17,992 nucleotides of DNA, from the NCBI GenBank assembly GCA_021203685.1, contig JAJQAS010000274.1, forward strand, positions 1 through 17,992, in the 5' to 3' direction. This document shows positions 7,060 to 13,881 of the stretch, one piece after another; positions within the stretch are counted from its first letter, which is position 1, and the number at the start of each line of letters is the position of its first letter. Both the position numbers and the translations under genes were made by a program. Origin of the DNA: Clostridiales bacterium. GTDB lineage: Bacteria; Bacillota; Clostridia; Oscillospirales; Oscillospiraceae. Under the pieces are notes generated by a model. The model had not been told where the DNA came from and did no database searches. It saw only the letters and a list, made by a program, of their open reading frames with translations.

Positions 7060-8973
7060 TCACTTTTTTCTGGCTCGGTCGATGCCCACCACGTCCACCG
7101 TGGCCCGGGCCTCCGGGCTGAGCTGGTCGTAGGTGGGGATGGAGCCGATGACGTTTTCCGCCAGCCAGTCCATGTTGATGACCTGTTCCGGGCTGAGGGC
7201 GTGGTCACAGGCGCCGTCCACCGTCCAGCCCTCCTGGGTGACGATGGGACCGTAGAAGGGCTGGCAGATGTCGGCGCAAATGGCGCTTTTCAGCACGTTG
7301 GCCAGCTTCTGGGTGCCGCTTTGGAGTTTTTTGGAGCAAATTACATCCACCACCCCGGCGGTCATGCCCCAGTAGTAGTTCAGGGCCTTGCCGGTGACCT
7401 CGTCCTCGATCTGGAAGTTGCCTTTCAGCACGCTGCGGATGATGCTCTCGTAGTAGACGCCCCAGTGCCACACAGGCATGGCCAGGTTCACCTGGCCGTC
7501 GCTGCTGACCCGCGCCAGGCCGAAATTGGGCCTGCCGTTGTCCGCCAGCTTGACCATGTCCTGGGAGGAGATCAGGTCGATGCCCCGGTCGGTGAGCCGC
7601 TGGGTGGCGGCGGTAGCCCCGCCCACGCAGGACCACTCCAGGTAGACCCTGGCCCGGGGATTGACCATCTGTGCGCCCCGGGCGAAGGCGTTGATGCCGG
7701 CGATCATGCCATAGATGGGGTAGTCGCAGAGATAGCCCACCCGGTCGTCCTCGGCCAGCGCCCCGGCGATGGCCCCGATGATGAACTTGGCCTCGTGGAT
7801 GCGGGCGTAATAGGTGCGGATATAGCGGTGGGATTTGTTCAGGGAGCAGTTGAGGATGGTGACCTCCGGGTGGTCCACCGCCAGGCGCAGACTGGCGGGC
7901 AGCAGCTGGGGGGAGGTGGTGAAGATCAGGGTGTTGCCCTCGGCAATGGCCCGGGCGATGGTCTCGTCTGCGCCCTCGGTGACGGCGTTTTCGTAGGCGG
8001 TTGTGACCAGATGTCCCTTGAAAATCCGCTGGACGTGCTGCCGCCCCAGCTCGTGGCCGTAGGTCCAGCCGGAGGTCAGGGAGGTCTTGTCGTGGACAAA
8101 GGCCGCCTTGAGCACCTTGGTCCCGCCCAGCTTGGGCAGCAGACGCTTCTTTTCTCCGCTGGGGTCCAGTTTCAGGTCGATGGGCTGTTCCTCCTGCTGG
8201 AGGGTGATCTCCTCCCACACCTTGGCCACCGAGCGCTTCATCTCGCCCGCGTTCAGGGAGCGCAGGGCCTGGTAGCCGTAGACCTTCATATAAGCCAGCA
8301 TGGCGTCCCCCACGGTGGAGCGCAGCTTCTGGCCGCCGTTGGCCTGGTAGGCCTGGCGGAAATAGTGGTAGGTGGTGCTGAAGGCGTTGCGCTCCTCGTC
8401 GGTCCACGGCTCCTCCGGGGCCTTGCCCAGCAGAGACTGGAGCATGACATAGCTGCCCCGCTTGCTGAACTCGATGAAGTTCACCTTGCTGTATTTGTAA
8501 AAACTGACAAACTCGTAGTAAATATCGCTTTCCCTGGAGCCGTCTTTCTCCGGCAGGATGCGCGTGACCTGGGAGGGGATGGCCACCGCGCCGAAGTATT
8601 TCATGACGCTGACCCGTTTGTTGCCTTCCTCCACATAGAAGCGGTTTTTGTATTCATAGACCTTGATGGGGTCCCGAATGCCCTCTTTCAGGTGGGTGCT
8701 GCACAGCTTTTCCCACTTGACGGCAAACTCGGTGTTCTCCGACAGCAGCGGCATGAAGTTCCGGGCGAAGGAGGTGGTGCGGCCCGTCGTCTTGGTGCCC
8801 ACGATAAATTCCACCGGCACCTGGACAACGCCAAGGTCGATCCCCCTCGACACACGCTCTTGGGGAACGATGTCGTCCAGCACCGGCAAATAGGGGCTGA
8901 CCCCTTTGGCGACACAGGCGCGGTATTCCCGCTGGCCCATTCGCAGAGCGTCTTTGTAATACTGTTCCGGCAT
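7060..8973 (-). CDS. Cytoplasmic ParB/sulfiredoxin-like plus BMP-domain fusion protein
   Basis: This is a 637-residue protein with two parts. The N-terminal region (about 40-180) contains DPIKVYEYKNRFYVEEGNKR (101-120), running into VSVMKYFGA, which resembles the ligand-binding/nuclease core of ParB and sulfiredoxin proteins (pattern: V-x-x-G-x-[KH]-R). The C-terminal half (about 287-637) resembles Med/TmpC-type BMP basic-membrane-protein receptors, which bind nucleosides, including VLKAAFVHDK and the GMIAGINAFARGAQ block. No signal peptide or lipobox precedes either part, so it should act in the cytosol, perhaps as a ligand sensor. The start chosen is ATG at 8973, with AAAGGAAGG just upstream; an in-frame ATG at 9018 would add 15 residues but has no ribosome binding site. 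No ABC transporter genes are adjacent. The function is unknown. Confidence 0.8.
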   Translation of the reverse strand: MPEQYYKDALRMGQREYRACVAKGVSPYLPVLDDIVPQERVSRGIDLGVVQVPVEFIVGTKTTGRTTSFARNFMPLLSENTEFAVKWEKLCSTHLKEGIRDPIKVYEYKNRFYVEEGNKRVSVMKYFGAVAIPSQVTRILPEKDGSRESDIYYEFVSFYKYSKVNFIEFSKRGSYVMLQSLLGKAPEEPWTDEERNAFSTTYHYFRQAYQANGGQKLRSTVGDAMLAYMKVYGYQALRSLNAGEMKRSVAKVWEEITLQQEEQPIDLKLDPSGEKKRLLPKLGGTKVLKAAFVHDKTSLTSGWTYGHELGRQHVQRIFKGHLVTTAYENAVTEGADETIARAIAEGNTLIFTTSPQLLPASLRLAVDHPEVTILNCSLNKSHRYIRTYYARIHEAKFIIGAIAGALAEDDRVGYLCDYPIYGMIAGINAFARGAQMVNPRARVYLEWSCVGGATAATQRLTDRGIDLISSQDMVKLADNGRPNFGLARVSSDGQVNLAMPVWHWGVYYESIIRSVLKGNFQIEDEVTGKALNYYWGMTAGVVDVICSKKLQSGTQKLANVLKSAICADICQPFYGPIVTQEGWTVDGACDHALSPEQVINMDWLAENVIGSIPTYDQLSPEARATVDVVGIDRARKK

Positions 8974-9017
8974 ACGGTTACCTTCCTTTCTTACGAAAAA
9001 ACCGTTGGAGCAGCGCA

Positions 9018-9083
9018 AAATTATCTGCCCCTCCAGTGAGGGTCAAGCACAGAATATCATATTTTCTTCCTGGGTGCAACCAA
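9018..9083 (-). promoter_or_regulatory. Promoter region of the ParB-BMP gene (alternative boxes)
   Basis: Several minus-strand candidates overlap. TTGGTT (9083-9078) with TATGAT (9061-9056) has 16-bp spacing. TTGCAC (9079-9074) with TATTCT (9056-9051) has 17-bp spacing. TTGACC (9046-9041) with TAATTT (9023-9018) also has 17-bp spacing. None is perfect; one of them probably drives the gene starting at 8973. Confidence 0.5.
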
Positions 9084-9104
9084 AAAACGTTGTGCGTTTG
9101 CACA

Positions 9105-9143
9105 GAAAAAAAGGGGACAAGACGCAAGATCCTGTCCCCTTTG
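9105..9143 (-). terminator. Terminator of yebC
   Basis: On the minus strand, AAAGGGGACA and TGTCCCCTTT form a 10-bp stem with a G/T mismatch zone and a loop, followed by a run of eight T. It lies about 30 bases after the yebC stop and separates yebC from the ParB-BMP gene. Confidence 0.93.
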
Positions 9144-9174
9144 TACGCTTTGTATGTGATTTGTTCAGTCGAAC

Positions 9175-9909
9175 TCAGTCCTGATCCCAGTTGTGCCAGA
9201 CGTTCTGCACGTCGTCGTCGTCCTCCAGCAGTTCCAGCATCCGCTCCATGTTCTTGATGTCACCCTCTTTTTCCAGCTTGACCATGTCGTTGGGCACCAT
9301 GGCCTCCTCGGCGGACTCGAAGGTGTAACCGGCGGCCTCCAGCGCCTCGGAGACGGCCACCAGGTCCTCAGGGGCGCAGTAGACCACGAACACGTCGCCC
9401 TCGTTTTTCAGGTCGTCCGCGCCGGCCTCCAGCGCGTCCATCATGACGGTGTCCTCGTCCAGTTCCTCGTCCTCGTTGTTGATGACGATCTGGCCCTTGC
9501 GCTCGAAGTTCCAGGACACGCAGCCGGTGGCGCCCAGGTTGCCGTTGTACTTGTCGAACAGGTGGCGGATGTTGGGGGCGGTGCGGTTGCGGTTGTCGGT
9601 CAGGGCCTCCACGATGACCGCCACGCCGGAGGGGCCGTAGCCCTCGAACTGCAGGGTCTCGTAGTTGTCGCCGCTGCCAGAAGCCAGCGCCTTGTCGATG
9701 GTGCGCTTAATGTTGTCCTTGGGCATATTCACGGCCTTGGCCTTGGCGATGACCGTAGCCAGCTTGGAGTTGTTCTTGGGGTCGCCGCTGCCGCCGGTTT
9801 TGACGGCCACGATCATTTCGCGGGCGATCTTGGTGAACGCCTGGGAGCGCTTGGCGTCGGCAGCGCCCTTGGTTTTTTGAATGTTATGCCACTTGGAATG
9901 TCCGGACAT
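9175..9909 (-). CDS. yebC: YebC/PmpR/TACO1 family protein
   Basis: This is a 244-residue member of the YebC family, cytoplasmic proteins long annotated as transcription regulators and more recently linked to translation of difficult (for example proline-rich) stretches. The N-terminus MSGHSKWHNIQKTKGAADAK is the family signature. FEGYGPSGVAVIVEALTDNR in the middle and LGATGCVSWNF are also diagnostic, and the C-terminal domain ends in an acidic tail with LELLEDDDDVQNVWHN. Length is normal. GAAGGG sits nine to ten bases before the ATG. It is a single-gene unit: a strong promoter lies about 330 bases upstream at 10249-10277, and a terminator follows it. The long leader is occupied by the inverted-repeat element at 9987-10238. 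Confidence 0.97.
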   Translation of the reverse strand: MSGHSKWHNIQKTKGAADAKRSQAFTKIAREMIVAVKTGGSGDPKNNSKLATVIAKAKAVNMPKDNIKRTIDKALASGSGDNYETLQFEGYGPSGVAVIVEALTDNRNRTAPNIRHLFDKYNGNLGATGCVSWNFERKGQIVINNEDEELDEDTVMMDALEAGADDLKNEGDVFVVYCAPEDLVAVSEALEAAGYTFESAEEAMVPNDMVKLEKEGDIKNMERMLELLEDDDDVQNVWHNWDQD

Positions 9910-9986
9910 GAGTGATTCATCCCTTCATATGAGTATGTTGCTGCGGTTTTCTGTCGTGTTCCCACGGGGGAGCGGCAAAACTGCAT

Positions 9987-10238
9987 ATAAACCTATCTGA
10001 CTATCCCTTTAATTCAGTCGTGCGTAATAAGCTGTTAGCCTTTGGCTTTTAGCTGTTAGTCAGGTGCTGCCAGTCTAAAGCGAACAGCTAAAAAGGAAAC
10101 TGAGCACGAAACTACCTGCTTGTAAACGATGCAAACGGTAGGCGTAGCACATAATGCCGAGAACTACAAAGCTAATAGCTAACAGCTAAGAGCTATAGGT
10201 ACTCATAGGACTGAGCAAACGGGATAACCATAAACCTA
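9987..10238. mobile_element. MITE-like or structured-RNA element with 9-bp flanking repeats
   Basis: A 9-bp direct repeat ATAAACCTA is found at 9987-9995 and 10230-10238. Inside are inverted ends: TATCCC-6 nt-TCAGTC (10002-10019) against GACTGA-6 nt-GGGATA (10209-10226), then AGCTGTTAGC (10030-10039) against GCTAACAGCT (10178-10187). Further internal hairpins are TTTTAGCTGTT (10047-10057) with AACAGCTAAAA (10083-10093), and CTACC with GGTAG around 10112-10143. There is no open reading frame. This looks like a small non-autonomous insertion with target-site duplication, or a folded RNA about 230 nt long. Read from the yebC promoter it would lie in the yebC leader. Confidence 0.55.
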
Positions 10239-10248
10239 CTATTTCGCT

Positions 10249-10277
10249 ATTATAGCACGGCCCAAACCCGGTTGCAA
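10249..10277 (-). promoter_or_regulatory. Strong promoter reading toward yebC
   Basis: On the minus strand, TTGCAA (10277-10272) and a perfect TATAAT (10254-10249) are separated by 17 bp. The start near 10242 falls just outside the right-hand direct repeat of the element, so the whole element would be transcribed ahead of yebC. The rest of the 9910-10453 gap (10278-10453) shows only short GC-rich hairpins and no convincing sporulation promoter for the cotJ genes. Confidence 0.75.
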
Positions 10278-10453
10278 CCCTTTTCCGAAAGAAAAACCGG
10301 GGGCCGGGCGTGAATCTGTCCAGCAGGCGCACACCCCGCCGAGCAGGGGAATAAAATAGGTCGAAGGCAGCGGAACGCTGTCTTTGGGGACGCCCGATGA
10401 GACGGCGCAAGGCGGCTCACCCGGCCCCCAGTTCTTCCAAAGGAGGAATCCGT

Positions 10454-10921
10454 TTGTTTTCTGAAACGACTTTACCCAAGAAGTCCTGCCCCTTGAACCG
10501 GTGCGCCGACGGACAGGGAAAGCTGCCCTGCTGCGGCCAGCTGGCGGTGCCCTACGTGCCCTTCCAGCCGGAGGACCCGGAGGTCTATCAGCGCAGCGAG
10601 GCCCTGGCCCAGGGCACCCTGTTTCCGGGCTTGAACCTGCCCTTCCACCTGAAGCCCAACGGCGACCCGGTGCCCCAGACCCCCCTGAGCGAGCTGCAGG
10701 CGCTGGAGTTCGTGCTGGTGGAGCTGGGGCTGTACCTGGACAGCCACCAGGACGATGAGGAAGCCTTCGCCCTGTTCCAGCAGTACGCCGCGCTGGAGAA
10801 GGAAGGCCGCAAAAAGTACGAGGCCCAGTACGGCCCCCTCTGCCGGAACGACGCAGCGGAGGACGACAAGTACACCTGGGTCAATGGCCCGTGGCCCTGG
10901 GAACCGATGGGAGGGAAATAA
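10454..10921 (+). CDS. Fused spore coat protein CotJA-CotJB
   Basis: This is a 155-residue spore coat protein that joins two proteins usually encoded separately. Residues 30-63 (LAVPYVPFQPEDPEVYQRSE, then ALAQGTLFPGLNLPF) match CotJA. Residues 79-150 match CotJB, with LQALEFVLVELGLYLD, EGRKKYEAQYGPL and the typical end YTWVNGPWPWE. The start is taken as TTG at 10454 because AGGAGG lies exactly seven bases upstream; the in-frame ATG at 10397 has no ribosome binding site. The leading segment carries four cysteines (12, 17, 26, 27) that are not part of the CotJA core. The stop is two bases before the cotJC ATG, as in cotJ operons, where the products assemble with CotJC in the spore coat during late sporulation. 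Confidence 0.88.
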   Translation: MFSETTLPKKSCPLNRCADGQGKLPCCGQLAVPYVPFQPEDPEVYQRSEALAQGTLFPGLNLPFHLKPNGDPVPQTPLSELQALEFVLVELGLYLDSHQDDEEAFALFQQYAALEKEGRKKYEAQYGPLCRNDAAEDDKYTWVNGPWPWEPMGGK

Positions 10922-10923
10922 GA

Positions 10924-11535
10924 ATGTTTGTGTATGAAAAAAAGCTGGAGTACCCCATCCGTGTCAAGAATCCCAACCCCCGGCTGGCCAACATCATCAT
11001 CACCCAGTACGGCGGCCCGGACGGCGAGCTGGGCGCGTCCCTGCGCTACCTGAGCCAGCGGTTCGCCATGCCCAACGACGAGGCCAAGGGCCTGCTGACC
11101 GACATCGGCACCGAGGAGCTGTCCCATCTGGAGATGGTGGGAACTCTGGTCTATCAGCTGACCCGCAACCTGACCGATGAGCAGATCAAGACCGCCGGGT
11201 TCGACACCTACTTTGTTGACCACACCGCCGGCGTCTACCCCACCGCCGCCAGCGGCTATCCCTGGACCGCCGCCACTTTCAATTCCACCGGCGACGCCAT
11301 CGCCGACCTGACCGAGGACCTGGCGGCGGAGCAGAAGGCCCGCCTCACCTACGACAACATCCTGCGCCTCAGCGACGACCCCGACGTAAACGACGTGATC
11401 CGCTTCCTGCGGGAGCGGGAGGTGGTCCACTTCCAGCGGTTCGGGGAGGTTTTGGAGCTGACCAAGGAGAAGCTCAACCGGAAAAACGTCTATTTCTACA
11501 ACCCCTCCTTCGACAAAGGTACCCTCAAAGCGTAA
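10924..11535 (+). CDS. cotJC: CotJC, manganese catalase family spore coat protein
   Basis: This is a 203-residue ferritin-like di-manganese catalase family protein of the spore coat, thought to handle hydrogen peroxide in the spore. Ligand residues are in place: E35 (PDGELGAS), E65 and H68 (GTEELSHLEM), E136 (LAAEQKAR) and H169 (REREVVHFQRF). The start MFVYEKKLEYP is typical of CotJC; ATG at 10924 is preceded by GGGAGGG and follows the CotJA-JB stop by two bases, so an in-frame upstream ATG at 10891 is not used. The length fits the short CotJC type rather than the longer soluble catalases. It is co-transcribed with the fused gene before it. Confidence 0.95.
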   Translation: MFVYEKKLEYPIRVKNPNPRLANIIITQYGGPDGELGASLRYLSQRFAMPNDEAKGLLTDIGTEELSHLEMVGTLVYQLTRNLTDEQIKTAGFDTYFVDHTAGVYPTAASGYPWTAATFNSTGDAIADLTEDLAAEQKARLTYDNILRLSDDPDVNDVIRFLREREVVHFQRFGEVLELTKEKLNRKNVYFYNPSFDKGTLKA

Positions 11536-11540
11536 TACAA

Positions 11541-11570
11541 TGTGCAATTTGCAATTAGCAATGTGCAATG
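11541..11570. repeat. Short tandem-like TGCAAT repeat
   Basis: The segment TGTGCAATTTGCAATTAGCA and the following ATGTGCAATG contain four copies of a GCAAT core at 6-8-bp intervals. It begins six bases after the cotJC stop. It is AT-rich and unlike the neighbouring coding sequence. Its origin is unknown. Confidence 0.5.
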
Positions 11571-11616
11571 AAGCGGGATAAAGCTCCCCGCGCCTTGCCG
11601 AACACGAAATGAGATG

Positions 11617-11695
11617 CCCCCACTGTCGCCGCTGCGGCGGCACAGGGAGAAGCGAAGCTTCGGAAGTGCCGCTTGACGGCAGTGGGGGTTACGTT
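11617..11695 (+). terminator. Long hairpin after cotJC, possible terminator
   Basis: CCCCCACTG (11617-11625) pairs with CAGTGGGGG (11680-11688), enclosing the smaller hairpins GCCGC-T-GCGGC and GAAGC-GAA-GCTTC. The right arm is followed by TTACGTTTTGG, so termination is plausible but not classic. It may equally be a dispersed repeat. The 11536-11909 gap also holds the TGCAAT repeat and the pst promoter; no gene is seen in it. Confidence 0.45.
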
Positions 11696-11767
11696 TTGGT
11701 ATTTGCGCAATCAGCAGGCAGAAAAACCTTGCAAACAATTTACGAAGGGCTGAGAGAGATTTTCCTC

Positions 11768-11805
11768 TTTTGGGATAGAGGGCTTTACAAACCCCCTGTT
11801 ATAAT
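11768..11805 (+). promoter_or_regulatory. pst operon promoter with possible Pho box
   Basis: A perfect TATAAT lies at 11800-11805, but no -35 box is found 16-18 bp upstream. Instead CTTTACA (11783-11789) ends exactly 10 bp before the -10, the placement of a Pho regulator half-site in promoters activated by PhoB/PhoP. This suggests phosphate-starvation control. The second half-site is poor, so the operator is inferred only. Confidence 0.5.
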
Positions 11806-11909
11806 GGCCTCACCGTCGAGGGAACGGGAACCGCCGCGCAAGGTGCGGTCCACCCGCCAGGCGGAATCATACATCCTTCCAGTTATGGAGATTAGGAGAT
11901 CGAAACAAC

Positions 11910-12827
11910 ATGAAGAAACTGATTGCTTTGCTGATGGCCATGGCGATGGCGTTCAGCCTGGTAGCCTGCGGCAGCTCCTCTCAGTCCACCACCGACGAGG
12001 AGAACACCACCACCGAGGCCAGTACCACCGAAGAAGAGACCACCACTGACGACACCGAAGAGACCGACACCACCGAGGAGACCAGCACCGCCGACATCAG
12101 CGGCAGCGTCTCCACCAACGGCTCCACCTCGATGGAAAAGGTCATGTCCATCCTCATTGAGGCTTTCGAGGAGCAGTACCCCAGCGTCACCGTCACCTAT
12201 GACGCCACCGGCTCCGGCTCCGGCATCACCGCCGCCACCGAGGGCAGCGCCGACATCGGCCTGGCCAGCCGCGACCTGAAAGAGGACGAGACCGGTCTGA
12301 CCGCCTACGTGGTGGCCCTGGACGGCATCGCCGTCATCGTCAACCCCTCCAACGGCGTGGAGGATCTGTCCCTGGAGCAGATCGCCGGTCTGTTCAACGG
12401 CACCATCACCAACTGGAGCGAGGTCGGCGGCGAGGATATGGAAGTCGCTGTCATCGGCCGTGAGGCCGGTTCCGGCACCCGGGACGGCTTCGAGAGCGTC
12501 GTCGGCGTGGAGGACGCCTGCGTCTATGACCAGGAGCTGACCTCCACCGGCGCGGTCATCACCGCCGTAGCCCAGAACCAGTACGCCATCGGCTACGCCT
12601 CCCTCTCTGAGGCCGCCGAGGACGACAGCGTGAAGATGGTCACCGTGGACGGCGTCGCCGCCAGCGAGGAGACCGTCAAGGACGGCACCTACTCCATCCA
12701 GCGTAACTTTAACATGGTGGTCAGCGACTCCGCTACCCTCAGCGACGCGGCCCAGGCGTTCCTGGACTTCTGCCTGAGCGATGACGTGGCCGACTACATC
12801 TCCCAGGCCGGCGCTATCCAGCCCTGA
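11910..12827 (+). CDS. pstS: Phosphate ABC transporter substrate-binding lipoprotein
   Basis: This is the phosphate receptor of the Pst importer, anchored outside the membrane as a lipoprotein. Of its 305 residues, 1-19 are a signal peptide with lipobox LVAC and lipidated C20. Residues 21-62 form a linker rich in Thr, Glu and Asp. The binding domain follows, with the phosphate-contact motifs STNGSTSMEKV (68-78), GSGSGI (101-106), SRDLKEDE (120-127) and GREAGSGTRDGFE (183-195). The ATG follows TAGGAGAT. It is first in the pst operon; a terminator-like hairpin after it probably lets the receptor be made in excess over the channel. The acidic linker in front of an anion-binding domain is unusual in density but not unknown for Gram-positive lipoproteins. 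Confidence 0.96.
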   Translation: MKKLIALLMAMAMAFSLVACGSSSQSTTDEENTTTEASTTEEETTTDDTEETDTTEETSTADISGSVSTNGSTSMEKVMSILIEAFEEQYPSVTVTYDATGSGSGITAATEGSADIGLASRDLKEDETGLTAYVVALDGIAVIVNPSNGVEDLSLEQIAGLFNGTITNWSEVGGEDMEVAVIGREAGSGTRDGFESVVGVEDACVYDQELTSTGAVITAVAQNQYAIGYASLSEAAEDDSVKMVTVDGVAASEETVKDGTYSIQRNFNMVVSDSATLSDAAQAFLDFCLSDDVADYISQAGAIQP

Positions 12828-12862
12828 CTTGACCGCAAACCGTTTCGCTTAGCCCAATGACA

Positions 12863-12896
12863 GCCGGGGCGGGAGAAGCTCCCGTCCCGGCATTTT
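12863..12896 (+). terminator. Intra-operon terminator between pstS and pstC
   Basis: GCCGGGGCGGGAG and CTCCCGTCCCGGC form a 13-bp stem (one G:U) with loop AAG, followed by ATTTTAG. The stem is very stable but the U tract short, which fits a partial terminator that lowers expression of the downstream transport genes relative to pstS. Confidence 0.75.
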
Positions 12897-12908
12897 AGAT
12901 GAAAGCGC

Positions 12909-12981
12909 GGGGGATTCCCTTGAAGGAGCCTCAATGGGTCGTCAGCCCGCCACAATGAGGCTGTTTCAAAGGAATTTCCCG
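12909..12981. repeat. Imperfect palindromic repeat in the pstS-pstC gap
   Basis: The arms pair as GGG-ATTCC-TTGAA-AGCCTCA (12911-12933) against TGAGGCT-TTCAA-GGAAT-CCC (12956-12980), with a 22-nt centre that contains GGG/CCC. It has the size and form of a dispersed palindromic element. An open frame in it runs into pstC, so automatic annotation may wrongly start pstC inside the repeat. Confidence 0.65.
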
Positions 12982-13008
12982 AAAAATACAACAGAAAGGG
13001 TCAAAAAC

Positions 13009-13881
13009 GTGAAACTCAGAGACGCAATCGAAAAGTTCATGAACGGGCTGTTCTTTGTCTGCGGCATGGTGTCCATCGCAATGGTGGCCCTCATCACCAT
13101 CTATATGATCGTCAGCGGACTGCCCGCCATCATCAAAATCGGCCCCATCGACTTCCTGTTTGGCACCGTATGGGCCAGCACAGCGGCAGACCCCCAATAC
13201 GGCATCCTGCCCTTTATCCTGGCTTCGGTCTACGGCACCTTCGGGGCCTGTCTCATCGGCGTGCCGGTGGGCCTGATGACCGCCATCTTCCTCTCCAAAA
13301 TCGCCGGGAAAAAGACGGCGGGCGTGGTTCGCACCGCGGTGGAGTTGCTCAGCGGCATCCCCTCCGTTGTCTACGGCCTGGTGGGCGCAATTATTTTGGT
13401 GCCGCTGATTATGAGCGCCTTTTCCCTGAAAAACGGCACCTGCCTGCTGGCAGCCATCATCGTGCTGTCCATTATGATTTTGCCCTCCATCATCAGCGTC
13501 AGCGAGACCTCCCTCTCCGCGGTTCCCAAGGAGTACGAGGAGGGAAGTCTGGCCCTGGGGGCCACGGAGATGGAGACATACTTTAAGGTGTCTCTCCCCG
13601 CCGCCCGGAGTGGCGTGGCCGCCGGTATCGTGCTGGGCATTGGCCGGGCCGTAGGCGAGGCGATGGCGGTCATGATGGTGGCCGGCAATGTGGCGAATAT
13701 GCCCGGCCTGTTCACCAGCGTCACCTTCCTGACCACCGCCATTGCCAAGGAAATGAGCTACTCCTCCGGCCTCCAGCGGCAGGCGCTGTACTCCATCGGC
13801 CTGATTTTGTTCCTCTTTATCATGATCATCAACACGGTCATGGGCCGCCTGTTGAAGAAAGGGGACGACGACAAGAAATGA
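13009..13881 (+). CDS. pstC: Phosphate ABC transporter permease PstC
   Basis: This is one of the two membrane channel subunits of the phosphate importer. It has 290 residues when started at GTG 13009, which has AAAGGG eight to nine bases upstream; the in-frame ATG at 12934 lies inside a palindromic repeat and would add 25 unrelated residues. Around six hydrophobic segments are visible, the first at about residues 13-36. The coupling helix motif that contacts PstB is EGSLALGATEMETYFKVSLP, followed by GIVLGIGRAVGEAMAVMMVAGN, typical of PstC/PstA. The last four bases ATGA overlap the start of pstA, so the two permeases are coupled. Confidence 0.95.
   Translation: MKLRDAIEKFMNGLFFVCGMVSIAMVALITIYMIVSGLPAIIKIGPIDFLFGTVWASTAADPQYGILPFILASVYGTFGACLIGVPVGLMTAIFLSKIAGKKTAGVVRTAVELLSGIPSVVYGLVGAIILVPLIMSAFSLKNGTCLLAAIIVLSIMILPSIISVSETSLSAVPKEYEEGSLALGATEMETYFKVSLPAARSGVAAGIVLGIGRAVGEAMAVMMVAGNVANMPGLFTSVTFLTTAIAKEMSYSSGLQRQALYSIGLILFLFIMIINTVMGRLLKKGDDDKK

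Noticed and set aside
6811..9039. 742-residue open frame on the plus strand
   Set aside because: It is antisense to the ParB-BMP gene, with low-complexity Val/Gly/His/Gln composition, no ribosome binding site and no recognisable motif.
10021..10200. AGCTGTTAGC copies considered as a CRISPR array
   Set aside because: The copies are short, in both orientations and unevenly spaced, and no cas genes are present. Inverted-repeat structure explains them better.
10278..10453. Sporulation sigma (E/K/G) promoter for the cotJ genes
   Set aside because: An AT-rich patch near 10347 was considered, but no convincing -35/-10 pair for any sporulation sigma factor could be placed by eye.
12001..12100. Apparent ACC/GAG microsatellite in pstS
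   Set aside because: It encodes the Thr/Glu/Asp-rich linker common after the lipobox of Gram-positive lipoproteins. The units are irregular and in frame, so it is not treated as a separate repeat.
12934..13008. Upstream ATG extension of pstC by 25 residues
   Set aside because: The extension is encoded by the palindromic repeat and has no ribosome binding site. GTG at 13009 has AAAGGG and begins a normal PstC N-terminus.
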